Source of the DNA: Nymphaea colorata
Lineage: Eukaryota; Streptophyta; Magnoliopsida; Nymphaeales; Nymphaeaceae
NCBI RefSeq assembly: GCF_008831285.2
Contig: NC_045150.1
Location: forward strand, 9,374,001-9,438,000
DNA length: 64,000 nt
Direction of reading: 5' to 3'
Under the pieces are notes generated by a model that saw only the letters and a program-made list of their open reading frames with translations, had not been told where the DNA came from and did not search any database. A program made the translations under genes and the position numbers. Numbering within the stretch: position 1 is the stretch's first letter; every line of letters starts with the position of its first letter. Below, piece after piece: positions 23,897-36,300 of this stretch.

Positions 23897-24464
23897 TAGG
23901 GCTGCACACGAGCCGAGTCGAGCTCGAGCTTGCCCAGCTCGAGCTCGACTCGACTCAACGAGCTCGAGCTTGAACTCGACTCGAACTCGAGTCGAGCTAC
24001 CTAACACAAGCTCGAGCTCGACTCGATTAAATAAAGTCGAGCTCGAGCTCGACTCGATTAACTCGATTAGCTCGTCTAAATAAAATATGATCATTCTTTT
24101 TAAAATATCTAGTAAATTTCATAACGTGGGATGAAATTTGTGAATCACTCAACCGAGTCAACCCTGCCAACAGTTTAGAGCTGCAAATAGACACCATTTG
24201 GTATTAGACTGTTCTCATTATTAACTATTATAGAATCATAAGCTGATGACTGAACAAAATGGAAATAGGACATAATGTATATAAACGAGTCGAGTCGAGT
24301 ATAAACGAGTCGAGTTCTTAAAACTCGAACTCGACTCATTTACTCATTCGAGTTTCATTGTAAGCTCGAACTCGACTCGTTTATAAACGAGTCGAGCTCG
24401 AGCCGAGTTTAACCGGGCGAGTTCGAGTCGAGCCCGAGCTGGCTCGACTCGTTGTGCAGCCCTA
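23897..24464. mobile_element. Non-autonomous hAT-like element rich in GAGCTCGA
   Basis: Perfect 12-bp terminal inverted repeats (TAGGGCTGCACA at 23897-23908; TGTGCAGCCCTA at 24453-24464) and a perfect 8-bp target duplication, CTTAAACA (23889-23896 and 24465-24472). The arms consist of degenerate ACTCGAGCTCGAGC repeats that could form long hairpins; the middle is AT-rich. No transposase is present. It lies just downstream of the kinase fragment. Confidence 0.93.
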
Positions 24465-25820
24465 CTTAAACATATCTGAAAATTTTCAATTGTAACCTTA
24501 TGTATTATGTGAAACAAAAAAGTGTTCATACCATCTGCAGGGCTTAGATCAACAAATCATTTTAGTAGCCTTCGAGACATTTTAACAGGTCACAAGGTTT
24601 TGCTAGGTTTTCAGTTCTGTCTGTCTCTATGTAGCAGAAGGTGCCGGCAGCTGAAGTCATGTGATATTGGGTGACATTGTCAGCAACTCAAGGTGGGACT
24701 AGCCGTGCAAGCCCAACATCTTATTTACCTTTTTTAATGCTTCCCGTAATTGATAATCCTGACATTGGCTCCCACTTAATTCCTGTACTATTTGCTTTCA
24801 TATAAATTTTTTTTGATTTCTACCTTCCTGCTCTGTGACTGCTGTACTTGTAATCTGTACATAAAAACAAGATTCCTCAGAGGCCATGGATCAGGTTCTC
24901 AGGATTGTCCTTCCTTATGCATATATATTGTCTGTAACATTCAAATGGGGGCCCTAGCATAACGTCTTAAGATAAAACAACTTCTCCTAGTAGGAAATAA
25001 GAATGCTCTGGGTTTTATCTGGAGTTGAGGGTGACTGCATTACTTAATTGAAGTGTCATTCTTTTTAAGTACTTTTGGTTGTTAGACACTTATACTTCCT
25101 ATACAGTTCTTCCTCAGGAAGCTAAAACAGATCAAATCAAGTGTTTCTTATCTGATGAGTGATTATCTACCATAAGACATTTTGTGCGGGTAAAGCCACA
25201 TATTTGGGGCCCAAGTATCCTGGAGAGGAAGCTGATATTGCTTGTAGCTCAGATAAATCAAGCATCATCGAATTTCACTATAAAAAAAAAACTTATATTA
25301 TAACGTGTTGCCCAAAGCACCTTCAGTGATAAATGCTATTTGTTGCATTTAGATGGACAGGATTTACCTCAGCACTCCAAATGTGATTGTTGTTCTCGAT
25401 CACGAGAAGAAGAGAACATTTGTTATAAGAAAGGAAGGACTGCCGGATGCAGGCAAGCCTTCCTTCAAAATGCATGTTCAATTGTCCATATTCTACTGTA
25501 ACAAGAACCAGATGTATTCCCAGAAGAAGAAATGGCTGAAATAAATATTGTTGCTTAGTGTGGCTACTCTTTTGATTATGATTGGAAACCCTGTTGATAG
25601 GTTATTTTTGTTGTGTTTGCTGGATCTGTGGCGACTGCACTGCATTTGTTTGCCATGCCATCTCCAATGGTTCTCTGTTTTTACGCAGAATGGAGCATAT
25701 TCTTTTGAACGGTAAATGCTTCCTTTCTTTGCCCTTTAGATGTGAAATAAATGTCTGGGGCGAAGAATGTGCATAACCAACATCGAGATTTTGTAAAAGC
25801 AATGCTGGATTTCTGATTTC

Positions 25821-26048
25821 AAGCATGCTAGCAGCTTCTGACCAACGAGAGGCCTGAAGAATTACTGTTTCTGTGTCAGACTTGAGGCTTGATTGTTTAT
25901 ACTTGGGCTTTGTCCAACACCTTTTAACGATTCAAAGCATGCTAGCAACTTCTGACCAACAAGAGGCCTGATGAATTACTGTTTCTGTGTCAGACTTGAG
26001 GCTTGATTGTTTGTACTTGGGCTTTGTCCAACACCCTTTAACAATTTA
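25821..26048. repeat. 114-bp tandem duplication in an intron
   Basis: The unit beginning AAGCATGCTAGCA and ending near CCAACACC(C)TTTAAC occurs twice with few differences, in the intron before the last epimerase exon. Confidence 0.85.
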
Positions 26049-26829
26049 TCATTGTCTGCAGAGCATTGAATACGTAAAAAAATTGCTTCAAATGTCTTTT
26101 AGCTCAAGTTCATCAATTCTTTGTTCTTTTGATGATTCTGCCGATTCACTCGACTCAGTCCAACTGCTCAATCTTATCACTTTCACCAACTCTGTTACAC
26201 CACTGCAGACTGATATTTTTTCAGTCTTTTTTCTCCCCTTACAGTTGTCTGGAATCCTTGGGAGGAGAAGTCGAAGTCTATGGTGGATTTTGGTGATAAT
26301 GAGTACAAGCAAATGCTTTGCGTGGATGGTGCTGCCATCGAGAAGCCGATAACGCTCAAGCCCGGGGAAGAATGGATAGACAGATTGGAGTTGTCAGTTG
26401 CTCCCTTAAGCTATTGTTTTTGAAATGACTTCGTTCTCTGAAAGCACTGAAATTTTTAGTTTGCAGCAATTTCACAAGAACACCATCATATCATATGTTC
26501 ATCCTTTTGAAGGGTAGAAGGTCATTGGCTTAAAATTCTGGCCTTGACCTGACTAAGTTATTGTACACAGAAGCAACACGATTAGCTCGATAAATTCTTG
26601 GTAAAGAGAAGCAAAGATTTACTTTTTCTTTTCCGGTTGATAAGGATGATATATTTCATGACTGCCGAAATCGAACCAACTCACATAACTCTTGACATTG
26701 CAACTAGTGGTGGCCGATCAGATATTTGTCCCAAAGCGCTGGGTCCATCTGTGAGATGATGTTAGCAAAAAAGGAGAAACGCCAAAAAGTAACGTGTCCG
26801 CAGAAGCCTTTCTCTATGTGAGAACACGC

Positions 26830-26901
26830 TATCAGAGCCAGGTTTCAATCCTGGGACCTGTGGGTTATGGGCCCACCACGCTTCCGCTGCGCCACTCTGA
26901 A
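26830..26901 (-). tRNA. tRNA-iMet (CAT), possibly decayed
   Basis: The 72-nt minus-strand sequence matches the plant initiator tRNA-Met: GTGGCGCAGCGGAAGCG D arm, GGGCCCATAACCC anticodon arm with CAT, and a GGTCCCAGGATTGAAACC T arm. No intron. Two differences from the form I know are visible. Base 1 is T, not A, so the 1:72 pair is a mismatch. The T loop reads ATTGAAA instead of ATCGAAA, losing C56 and with it the usual G19-C56 contact. A TTTTT run about 45 nt downstream could terminate Pol III. It may be a pseudogene. Confidence 0.85.
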
Positions 26902-27366
26902 CACTAAAGCCTTGGAAGAAACACAAACTTTCCCGCAAGACAGGATATATAAATTTTACACATAATAATCCTTGGTAATTTTACTTTTTCCACAGTAGAC
27001 CTGTATTCGTGTGGATATGAACAACAGCGAAAATAGAGGCACACATGTCCAACCAATGTAAGTGAAACTGACACATGATAACGTAAACACAATCCGGCAG
27101 ATAAGTATTTATTTTCAACTGCTTTTCGCACGAGATCAAACAGTGTCAGGTGAACCTGCTTTTGTCGAGCTAGAGAAGAAACAGTTCATAGTCATTCTCT
27201 GGCTGTTATTTTGCACTACAAAGATATTTAGATCGACGTATATAGAGCTTAGAAGCAACAAAAAATTATGAATTAAGACGCACATGCTTATTTTTAATCT
27301 TCAGTCTATCAGCAGAAACAATGAAAAATTACATACATGCCGATGCTAGACGACATAGAGGTGAAT

Positions 27367-28831
27367 TTAAGGTCCTCCAAGTATTGCATTCTCAATATCT
27401 TCTCTGCTTAATGCATAACTGAACCGTCTCTCCACATCCTTCTCAAGCTCTCCAGGCCCAGTCTTAAGGTATCTGCATCATTAATCACGCATTATGTTGA
27501 GAAAGCAATAACAGAGCATGCACAGCAAGGAGAAAAGAAGTAACTGACCTTAAAACTTACAGAACACTGACATAATTTCATGATCGAGAAAACATAATCA
27601 GGATCGTGGGGCTTTCTAGCGCAAGTGCTTTTTTAACTGGGACGAGCAAATAAAAAACTAAACAGGTAACAGGCTACCAGCACCTGATTTGAGGAATAAC
27701 ACTGCAAAAGATCTAGCATGAAATCCAGCAGTATAAAAGGAGTAGTTTTAATGGAGAAGAGGATGGAAGCAATTGGGGTCTATCAGCGAGCATTAGAGCG
27801 TCTTAAAGTAGTCTATAATGGCATGAAGAGATTTAAAGAATGGGGCCCTTCAGAAGGGAAAAGAGCAGGATGCGTAGGGAAGAAATTTTGGAGGTACCCT
27901 ACGATAATTCCATAGAGATAAAAGGAACAACTTCCTGCAAGGTCGCCCTTAGCAAAACACGGTGATCAATCATGAGTCACTAAACTTAGCGCGACCGAAA
28001 GATCCAGTGCCAGGAAAAAGAGGCTTCACTACTCGAAATAGGACAAAAAGGATGAAATTACACTATATTTTCGCTATCATCAAGACTGCTGCCAGTACCA
28101 TTGTCATTGTACAAGTACATCATGGCAGGCAGCAAGAAAAAACATATTTAATCCCCCACCTTTTCACTCATCGCATTTCTATAGCTTTTAGTAACATTGA
28201 TAAATATATGCTATTTCCTACGATAATGAGCAAAATCTGCGGATCAATTTGGAAGAAAAGTGAATTTCACAGCAAACAAAAACCTCATAGATGCTTTCCA
28301 GAAGTTTCACATAGAGGTGATTGTCGTTATCATTACGACAGTAACAGCAACGATTCACGTGAAAATGCCAGGATATCTGAATTAATCGCCGGAATTCTGA
28401 CATACAAAAGAAAACTGCAACGGAATGGGGACGAAAGAAGGGGACTGTAACCTAATGCAGAGGTCGGTGACGTCGAGGGAGAGCTGTGCGTGCCACTCGA
28501 GCTTCCGTATGAGCCAGACAGCCGGGTCGTCTTTCGTCTGTCGGAACCCTAGCTGGTTCAGCCACGCCTCGATGCACGGCAGACTGTGAGAATAGATCGG
28601 CTTCTTCTTGTCCGGCAACTTATCGATCCATTCATCCACCTCCGGTGACGAGGACGACGCTGCGAAAATTAGGGTCCCGATTCTCCGTCTCCCTGAGGAT
28701 TTGGGTAACACAGATCGCGACCACCCAGAAATCGAGAAACCCGATGAGCAAAACAGAAGGTGAGCAGCCCGATTTTGCAGAACCGATTCGGAAAGGGGAA
28801 GGGAAGCCAGAGGAAGGAAAATGGCGCGCAT
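27367..28831 (-). CDS. DUF3143-family protein, probably plastid-targeted
   Basis: Two exons, 28452-28831 and 27367-27472, with GT-AG borders give 161 residues. An in-frame ATG at 28897 would add 22 residues; I chose 28831 because the longer leader is very basic and unlike a transit peptide. Residues 1-~60 are rich in S, L and R and lack acidic residues, as expected of a chloroplast transit peptide. The mature part (from about residue 65) reads KKPIYSHSLPCIEAWLNQLG, then WHAQLSLDVTDLCIRYL, and ends YALSREDIENAILGGP. I recognise this as the small domain shared by cyanobacteria and plastids (DUF3143); its function is not known to me. It faces the Treslin-like gene head to head, about 1.1 kb apart. 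Confidence 0.85.
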
Positions 28832-29945
28832 TTTCCCCCCCTTGTTTCTTCGTTTTATCCTTCGTCTCCCTTGGATATCCGCCGTTCCGCTCGTCATTTG
28901 TGGACGATGAGAGAGAGAGAGAGAGAGTTGCCTTATCGGGTCAGACTTGGGCGCCAGTTATCCGGTACTACAACACCCACATGGATCGGATCAGGATTAA
29001 CAGGTTATGGATTACGTAGGTCCTAAAATCGGACCGGATCCAACCATATCAAGCAACAGTGGACAAAGGAAAATGGTGCACTGGTTGATGCAAATGCGTT
29101 CGCTTTAATTGGATCATGGATCTAGATCTAAAATGGTGTTCTCGGATTTGGATCCATGAAGTCTAAAACAAGCTCAATCGTGGTGGAAGAATGCCAAACA
29201 AAACATGTGTTCAAGTCAAACTTTATTTCTTATCATGTTATAGTCAAGTTCAAAACACTAAAAACAAAAAGGAAGTATATCGATATATAAACATAAACTG
29301 ATATATTATTTAGTTTGCTATCTTTTAAATTGCTAATAAAGTTTATTTAGTTTCCTTACTTTAAAATGACCGTGTAATGTGTATGATGTGATAAAACTAT
29401 ATCCATGGTTTATTAAACCTAGGGATGAAATTAATTGTGAAGTCAAAACATGTCTACGCTTATAAAACGTGTGATGCTCTTCCAGTGTTATTATTTCTAA
29501 TATTCATTGCAAACGTTCTCCCAAAAAATAAAAAGATACAAAAGTCATGAGTAAATAATTAAATATTTGACGAATATTTGCAGAGATTTATTTCAATGAT
29601 TTAAACATAAAAATGATCCAAATATGACAATGTTCAATGGATGGGAGGAAATGATGAGTGTTTGACCAATGTTTTGGTTACCCTAGAAAAGTTGATCCGA
29701 AGCAGAAACCAAACCGAACCCGAACCCGAACCGGAACCATATGTTTGTCGCGTTTTTGAATTTTGTAAAAATATTGGGGCAATTGGGAAATGTTTTGCTC
29801 CAAAGGCGGAAAGAGAAAAGGCGGGAAGCTCTCCGTCGTCCATCCCACGCTCTCCCGTTTTGAATTTCATTTTTAGAGAGAGAAAGTTAAAGCCCATCAA
29901 GGCCTTCCTCTTTTTCCTTCTCCCTCTCCCTCCCTCGCTCTCTCC
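28832..29945. promoter_or_regulatory. Bidirectional intergenic region
   Basis: This 1.1-kb region separates two divergent gene starts. Near the plus-strand gene (29860-29945) it is CT-rich (TCCCTCTCCCTCCCTCGC), typical of plant 5' leaders. A GAGAGAGAGAGAGAG run lies at 28911-28926. The centre (29170-29640) is AT-rich with no feature I can name. Confidence 0.45.
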
Positions 29946-32541
29946 ATGGGTTTTCCCTCTCTAGATCTCCCACAGACGCAGAGGGTCGTCTTCCTCATCG
30001 ATCTCCAACCTCTCTCCCAGCTCCCAGATCGCGATCTTTACGTCTCTGCGATCCTCAAATGCGCCGACCGTTTCCTCTCCCACCCTCCTCTCTCTGACTC
30101 CCTGTTCGCCTTCCGGCTCTTCTTCTCCTCCCTCAACCCTCTCCTCCCCACCACCCAAGTCGAGCGCCTGCTTGGCAGCTCCTTTTCGTCCACCATTTCC
30201 TTCGAACGGCCCTCTGACGTTGCGCGGTCCCTCGAATCTGCGCTTAGATCGGTCGCTTCTGGGACGTCGTCTCCAAGCCGTGCTGCGTTTGTAGCAGGAT
30301 CTCTTCAGCAGCTCCTCCTGGACTATGCTTGGGAGACTGCACTCCCTGATCTGCAAGGTACGGATGATGCTGCCGATTCTTGTTCTGGATTTCCCCCAAA
30401 TCTGATCCTTTTGTTCACGGTGGCACCAAGGACTAAGGAATTTCTCTATCGGTACTTTAACTTTGAAATTGACTCCAGAAATGATTGCGAAGATTGGTTT
30501 TCCAACAAATTTATTGAAACTTTTGGTGGCGTTCGCGAGAAATTTAAGGCTGTGGGCGCGAATGTGTGTTGGGTGGATGTTGGTTTTCCCAGCGAAAGCC
30601 AGAACGAAGAGAGAGATGGAAAAATACTGGGTGTCCTGGAGAGGGGGATTAAGGATTTAGGTTGGGGTTTTGTATCCTGTGATGCTATTGTTTTGGGTTC
30701 TTTGGTTGTTCCGTTCGGATTGATTTGGCCAATCGTTGCTTGTCCAACGGGGTTCAGTGGTCGCCGTTGTGGGACTGCGGAATTCAACCTTGAGGTTGCA
30801 GATGCGAACGGTAAGCCGTTGAAATGCAGACTGTGTGATCTTGAAATTGTTAATTTGAAGTTTCCTACCGATCACCTCGATCATTCTTTAAGTAAACCTT
30901 CTCCAGAACCAGAGCTTCAAAACTGCAACCCGCAGGATTTCTGGAAAAGATTTGATAATACGGGTGTTAAGATGCATGTGGACGAGGTTAGGGCAAAAGA
31001 TCAGCTTGCCGTCATGAGAGCGAGGACGGGGAATTTTGTTTTCCTCCGTGGCTTCTCTAGGAAGCATGAAGACGTATCCAAGAGAAAGAGATCGAAGAAG
31101 AAGTCTCGTACGGCCCCGTCGATAGCAGATGTGGTTCTTGAGCGGCTAAGATGGAAGGAGAATGAATTTATAGCGGGAAATCCTGAATGGCAGCTGCTTC
31201 TAACTTTTCTTTACAAGAGATTTAGTGTGGCGATAGTATCATTTTCTGATTTGAATGGATGTTCTGTTACGGGTATTTTGGAACCCTTTACTGTTCATAC
31301 GGCGATTCTTCAGATTCTGGATGACGGGCAGATCATGGATGGCTGTTCTCAAGAATGGCTTGGTGGAATTTCGATTAGTTCACACAAATCAGGTGGGGTT
31401 TCTGGTGATTCATTTTCTAACAAAAGAAGCAGTGGCTTCAAGGAAAGAGCAGAACGGAAGGATGCGAATTCTAGTGCTGTTACTGACCTTACATGGGATG
31501 CGCTTTATACATCTGTTCTCTGCAATTATTCTGGGGCAGAAGGTAGCATGGTTCCTGCCATGGATTTGCAGTCACTATGCCTGCATGGCGGTTTCAACGT
31601 TCCTAAGAGGTTGACCTTTTTGAAGTGCTGGATGAAGCAAAAGAAGAAACCAAAAGGTCATCAGAAGGCTGAACTAAGCAGAGGAGAACTGAAGGTGGAC
31701 TTCGAAGATAGAATGGAAGATATGCTTTTAAGTTCGCAACAATCTTGTCAGTCAGTCACAAACTTGGTGCAAGAAGGTCAAAACTTTTCTTCTTCTTGCC
31801 AATCGGTTGGGGAGAACTTGAATGATGAGCACATTAAACATGAACCTCCCGCTTCCTGTCTCGATGATTCTGATGCATTCTTTTCCAGCATTTGGCAAAA
31901 AATTGACCATGGACTATGCAACATGGAGGTGGATTTGGCATCTCTGGCTGAGCGCTTAGTCGACTTGTCCATCAAACACGTGCCAGCTAAGCATGATGGC
32001 AACGACACTCACGAGAAAAGTACCTCATCGAATTGCGACTCTCAGACTTCACAGATTGCTTGCGATATATCGGTTTTTGTTGACGTGGCAAAGCTTTTAC
32101 TAAGAAAGCCAAAAGAATTAGCAGCAAAGTACAAAAGGTTACTTGCTCCGTCCATGAGTGAGCCATCCAATTCTAACTTAGTCTCTGATCTCATATCCGA
32201 GGCCACTATCTCAGAAATCAAAGTCAGAGAGTATCCTTTTAGATGTTTTATTTCTTTGTTTTTAGTTGCTGCAATTAACTAGCAATTCGGCATCTTATAT
32301 CTGCTTTCTTCCTTAATGTGTACAAGGCATCAACTCCAGGTGCTATTTCGAATGGAGATACTCAAGGCGACAGTTGAAGTTTGCAGCAAAGATGAAATAG
32401 AAGATAAATGGGTGAAAGAAATATGTTTCTTGCTTCACAACATTGAGTTTGACCTGCAAGGAGGAATATTTGGTGGTGTCACACTTCTCGAGTTCACTGA
32501 CAGTACCGTAAAATCCAGGTACAAATGTGCATCTTACGAAT

Positions 32542-32581
<40 letters not shown>

Positions 32582-34913
32582 TATATATATATATATAGGC
32601 TAAAATCATGAATAGTTTTTTGAATCTGAATGTAGAATGGAAAATTATGTACTGTTAACACTCCAAAGTTAATTGCACGTAACAAGTATACTTAAGATTC
32701 CTTTGTTTCTAACTGTTATGAATGCAAGAGCTTATCTGCATAGTGTGGATATATGAGTTTGCTTTTAATTTTTCCGCTGACGTTTAGTACAGAACGAGTA
32801 TCACTAATATGGGTGATTTCCTACATTTTGGGGAAAATGATAATGATAATGACAATTGTTGAGAGAATATGACAAAAAGCCTCAATTCCTGACCTAGGTC
32901 ACATAGATAACGGTGTGGGTGCGGACAAGAATTTGAAGCAATTTCAAAAAACTTGGGTACAGGGACACAGCCCCATGCACACGCTCGTATATATACACAC
33001 ACACACGTGCTCACACACAGACACTATCATGATCAGAGAAAACTGAATTTGATCAGACAGAAAATCCAGAATATGTTAATTCTCTAGGCATAGCAGAGGA
33101 ATCGAGATCTGACCTAATACAGAGACAAAGAAAATTTGATCCGATGACAGAAAAAATTCAGAAAAGAGGATATGATATTATTTTAGGAAGAAAGGAATGA
33201 AACAAGAGGTAGAAAAAAGAGAACAAGATTTTAGACCGGAAAAGTGACGAAGATTTCTAACTGGAGGATCAAATTATTTGTATCTCAAAATTGGAAAAGA
33301 GGGAGGGAGATAGGCATAGAAAAAGTAAGAAAAAGAACAATGGTAGAAGGAGATGGAGAAAGAAAGTGGTTATATAAACTTAAACAAGGTTGCCTAACTT
33401 GCGCTGTTACTTAGCTCCATACTACATTTGAAGTCAATTTACGGTCACAAGATTCAGCCACCTTGTTCACACTTTGGCTTTCTATTAATGCTTCAGAATG
33501 AGTGCCTAGTGTCTGATTTTGGAATTCAGTTGCCATAGTAAACTGTAGATTTTCAGTTTGTGCTCAATTCTTGTGTTTGTTTTTCAGTAATTTCATCTGT
33601 TATATTCAAGTTTACAATTACTTTAGTTCTGTATGTTGTTTGTGTATAAACATATTTGCAGCATTATGAGACTGTGTTGTTAGACGATGCTCGCTGATAT
33701 GTGGGCTGGAGAAATGAACATTTTCATTTGTATTAAAACGTTTGTTAACTATTGTTTAAAATTTTAAATAAAGAATAGAAAGTTATCTGATGTGCTGTAT
33801 TTGTCAGCAAACCTATGCAGTCTGCTAATAATTGACTCAGAACATTAATATGAGGATTTCAAATAAAACTGTATTAGCAATAAACTGAGCAGCTCTCTCT
33901 TCATTAGCAAAGTATGAATGCAAAACTAAAGGGAAAAAGGCAAGGTAGAATGAGAGGAAGGGAGGGAGAGAGAGAGAGAGAGAGAGGCCAACATGGTTCA
34001 GCCTTGAGGCTATGTCAAAAAGCGTTTTCTTCTCTTAAGAGATCTTCAATGCAAAATGAGATATAGCAAAATGAAAGGCAAGAATTTGGGCAATGCTTTG
34101 AATCTGTCACACTGGGAGTGTGCTAAATATTTAATTCTGGGCTACCCTGTCGCCATCAATTACGATTCTCCATGAGTTTTTAATTCCTTGGATATATGGA
34201 ATCTATTCTTGGATTAACACAGTTATTTTGATGGTCTGACTTCAGTTTTTCCTGCTCAGAGAGTTGTAAGATTCAGACGACATACTCACCAATTCAAGTT
34301 TATATGCAGGTATGCAAATATTCTAGAAGGTGTCATACACAAGATTTACACAGAAATGGAGTTCTTGTCATTTGACAGTGTTCCCAGTGGATCGAATGAC
34401 AGCGATTCAAACCAAGCAGCCAATGATATCATTGATCCTCGAGATCAAGTTTCTGGAGCAGCATATGACAATGAAAACAGAGTAGCGATGGATAGCAGTG
34501 GATGCATTTCTCATTCTCTGCATCGTCTGGAAGGAGCATGCAGTACTGGAGAGAAACATCAAAACGAATTGTACGAGAAGCAATTAAAGAAAGCCCTAAA
34601 GAGCAGAGAACAAGCTCAAAAATGCTCATTCTTCAATAAACGATTGCCAGACCTGCAGAGAGTCTGGGCACCCAAGCATCTGGGAAAGGTGAACACGAGG
34701 CCCATAACAAAACATGATAGGAAGAAGCATGCTAGGGAAACAGCTGACGTAGTATATGAGACACCGGCACTAGCAACTAGAAAGAATAGACGGTTGCATG
34801 CAAGCAGAGGTGGTGAACATGCAGAAACTTCAAGCTTCAGATCTGTTTCAAAGGTGTTATTTCCAAGCTTTGAAAGCATAGAGATCTCCTCCGAATCTGG
34901 TTGCCAAAAATAG
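29946..34913 (+). CDS. Treslin/TICRR-like replication-initiation protein
   Basis: Three exons, 29946-32230, 32327-32518 and 34310-34913, join in phase to 1026 residues. Treslin (metazoan TICRR, related to yeast Sld3) helps load CDC45 at licensed origins once phosphorylated by CDK. The N-terminal ~230 residues follow the Treslin layout: a first beta strand VVFLIDL, a FAFRLFFSSLNPLL block, LQQLLLDYAWE, a FTVAPRTKEF block and VCWVDVGFP. A basic patch, KRKRSKKKSR, lies near residue 380, then PEWQLLLTFLYKRF. Exons 2-3 give HQLQVLFRMEILK and YANILEGVIHKIYTEM. The C-terminus has VWAPKHL, a T-P site near residue 975 within YETPALATRK, and VLFPSFESIEIS. The start is the first ATG of the long frame, with a CT-rich leader. 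Intron 2 is 1.8 kb. No defects seen. Confidence 0.78.
32549..32598. repeat. (TA)n microsatellite
   Basis: Almost pure TA with one interruption, 30 bp inside intron 2 of the Treslin-like gene. Confidence 0.95.
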
Positions 34914-36300
34914 CGTCTTACTGGTGCAGACTGCATCTGGTGTTTGATGGCACAAATACGCTGAACCCAGAAGCCCGTAAAGCCGAAAGTATGAAAGTTC
35001 AGTTTGTAATGAGCAACACCGCCTACATGCCGGTGTCTGCTTGGTGACTGAGATCAGCCATGCAAAGGACCATTTAAGCATGACAACCTTCCCTCTCTCA
35101 TATGTATTTGACAGAAGAATTTGCGATCTTTTACATCTCTAAGCTGGAAATTCCTGAAGCATGCTTGTGAGGCGTCTTAATTGAATGGATGGAGCTTATT
35201 TACCTTGAAGCGTAAAAGAAGGCAAATCAGATTGGTGCAACTTCAAGTTGGCATGAGACTATATTGTAAAAAGTGCTAAGTGAACTGGATGAGTCAGATC
35301 CATGTTTATCCGTGGACATACTATGAGCACATCGTGATTCTGTAACAATAAGGACGGCTGTATTTTTAAATAAAACCTTTGGGAAAATGATACTGACCCT
35401 GTGGAATCTTAAGAATTGTTGCCTTTATACAGCATTAAAAATGCGCTGTACCTTTAGAGTATGTTTGACGTTGTTCCTGCAACAGGCGAAATAAGATGTC
35501 CTGTTATGCTATTAAGAACTGGTGCAGCTTTTCCAAGAGGAACAACTATTGTTCTGGTTCGGTTTTGATGAAAGTTGCTCCGTTCGATTTTGTATTCTAG
35601 GGCAAGCATGTGAGCGTTATCTATTGTTTACATTTTTGCGCATTGTGCTGGAGCATGCAACTGAATATATGTTTTATTGGTTCAACTTGTAATGTTTTTT
35701 TGATCCTTAGTTTGACTTTGGTTTTGGTTATGATGGAATTAGATTATGGATCTCTTAAAATGCTCAATTTGATGCATTTGTCCAATAATTATATTGTTGA
35801 TACAGTTGATGTAAAACGTCTACACGGATGCATATTCAAACTTGAACCGTTGTACAAGCTTCTGCATGCAAACCTTGTCAAGAGTATAATTTGGATTGGA
35901 TTTTATGAGTCTTGTCCTAAAATGGTCCCAAGCAAATTGCCTACATCTACTTGGTTTTTAGGTCTTTAATCGAAATACATAACTTGTAGCACTTGTGCAA
36001 GAAGTGATTCCTAAGCATATGAAAACTAAAGGCCATGCCACTATGCATATAATCATAGGACTATATTACTTCCAGTTTGTAGACTAAACATAACCAGCTT
36101 TCTCTTGCTAAAAAGTTAGAGCCAACTTTTGCACGTTTGTCTTGACATAAAATAGTTGACAATTTGTTACTGGCTTAGGAGCAAGTGAACACATGGTAAA
36201 TTCTTGTGATTTTTTATCTAATAATCTTCCAAAGGACTATTACTTTTATCCAACTTTCAACTGGAAAAATTTGCCCATGCTAATTGTTCAGTCACCTCCT
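34914..36300. other. 3' flank of the Treslin-like gene
   Basis: Includes the probable 3' UTR (to about 35400, with AATAAA-like ATAAAACC near 35370). Beyond that the sequence is AT-rich with no supported gene. Confidence 0.4.

Larger units (their letters stand above)
23112..26423 (+). pseudogene. Glucose-6-phosphate 1-epimerase-like gene, broken
   Basis: Three exons of the plant D-hexose-6-phosphate mutarotase family (aldose-1-epimerase fold; interconverts anomers of glucose 6-phosphate) are readable. The first is 23112-23246 (FEFRLNVAL... through FHAYFSVSDI), the second 25353-25452 (DRIYLSTPNVIVVLDHEKKR through GLPDA), the third 26245-26423 (VVWNPWEEKSKSMVDFGDNE through EKPITLKPGEEW to a stop). 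The N-terminal half is absent: upstream lies a minisatellite. The exon normally between the first two was not found. The second intron uses a GC donor at 25453-25454 with a normal AG acceptor. The C-terminal exons are clean, so a partial transcript cannot be excluded. Confidence 0.8.

Noticed and set aside
29961-30884. Antisense ORFs in the first exon of the Treslin-like gene
   Set aside because: Low-complexity shadows of the long plus-strand exon; no independent family signal.
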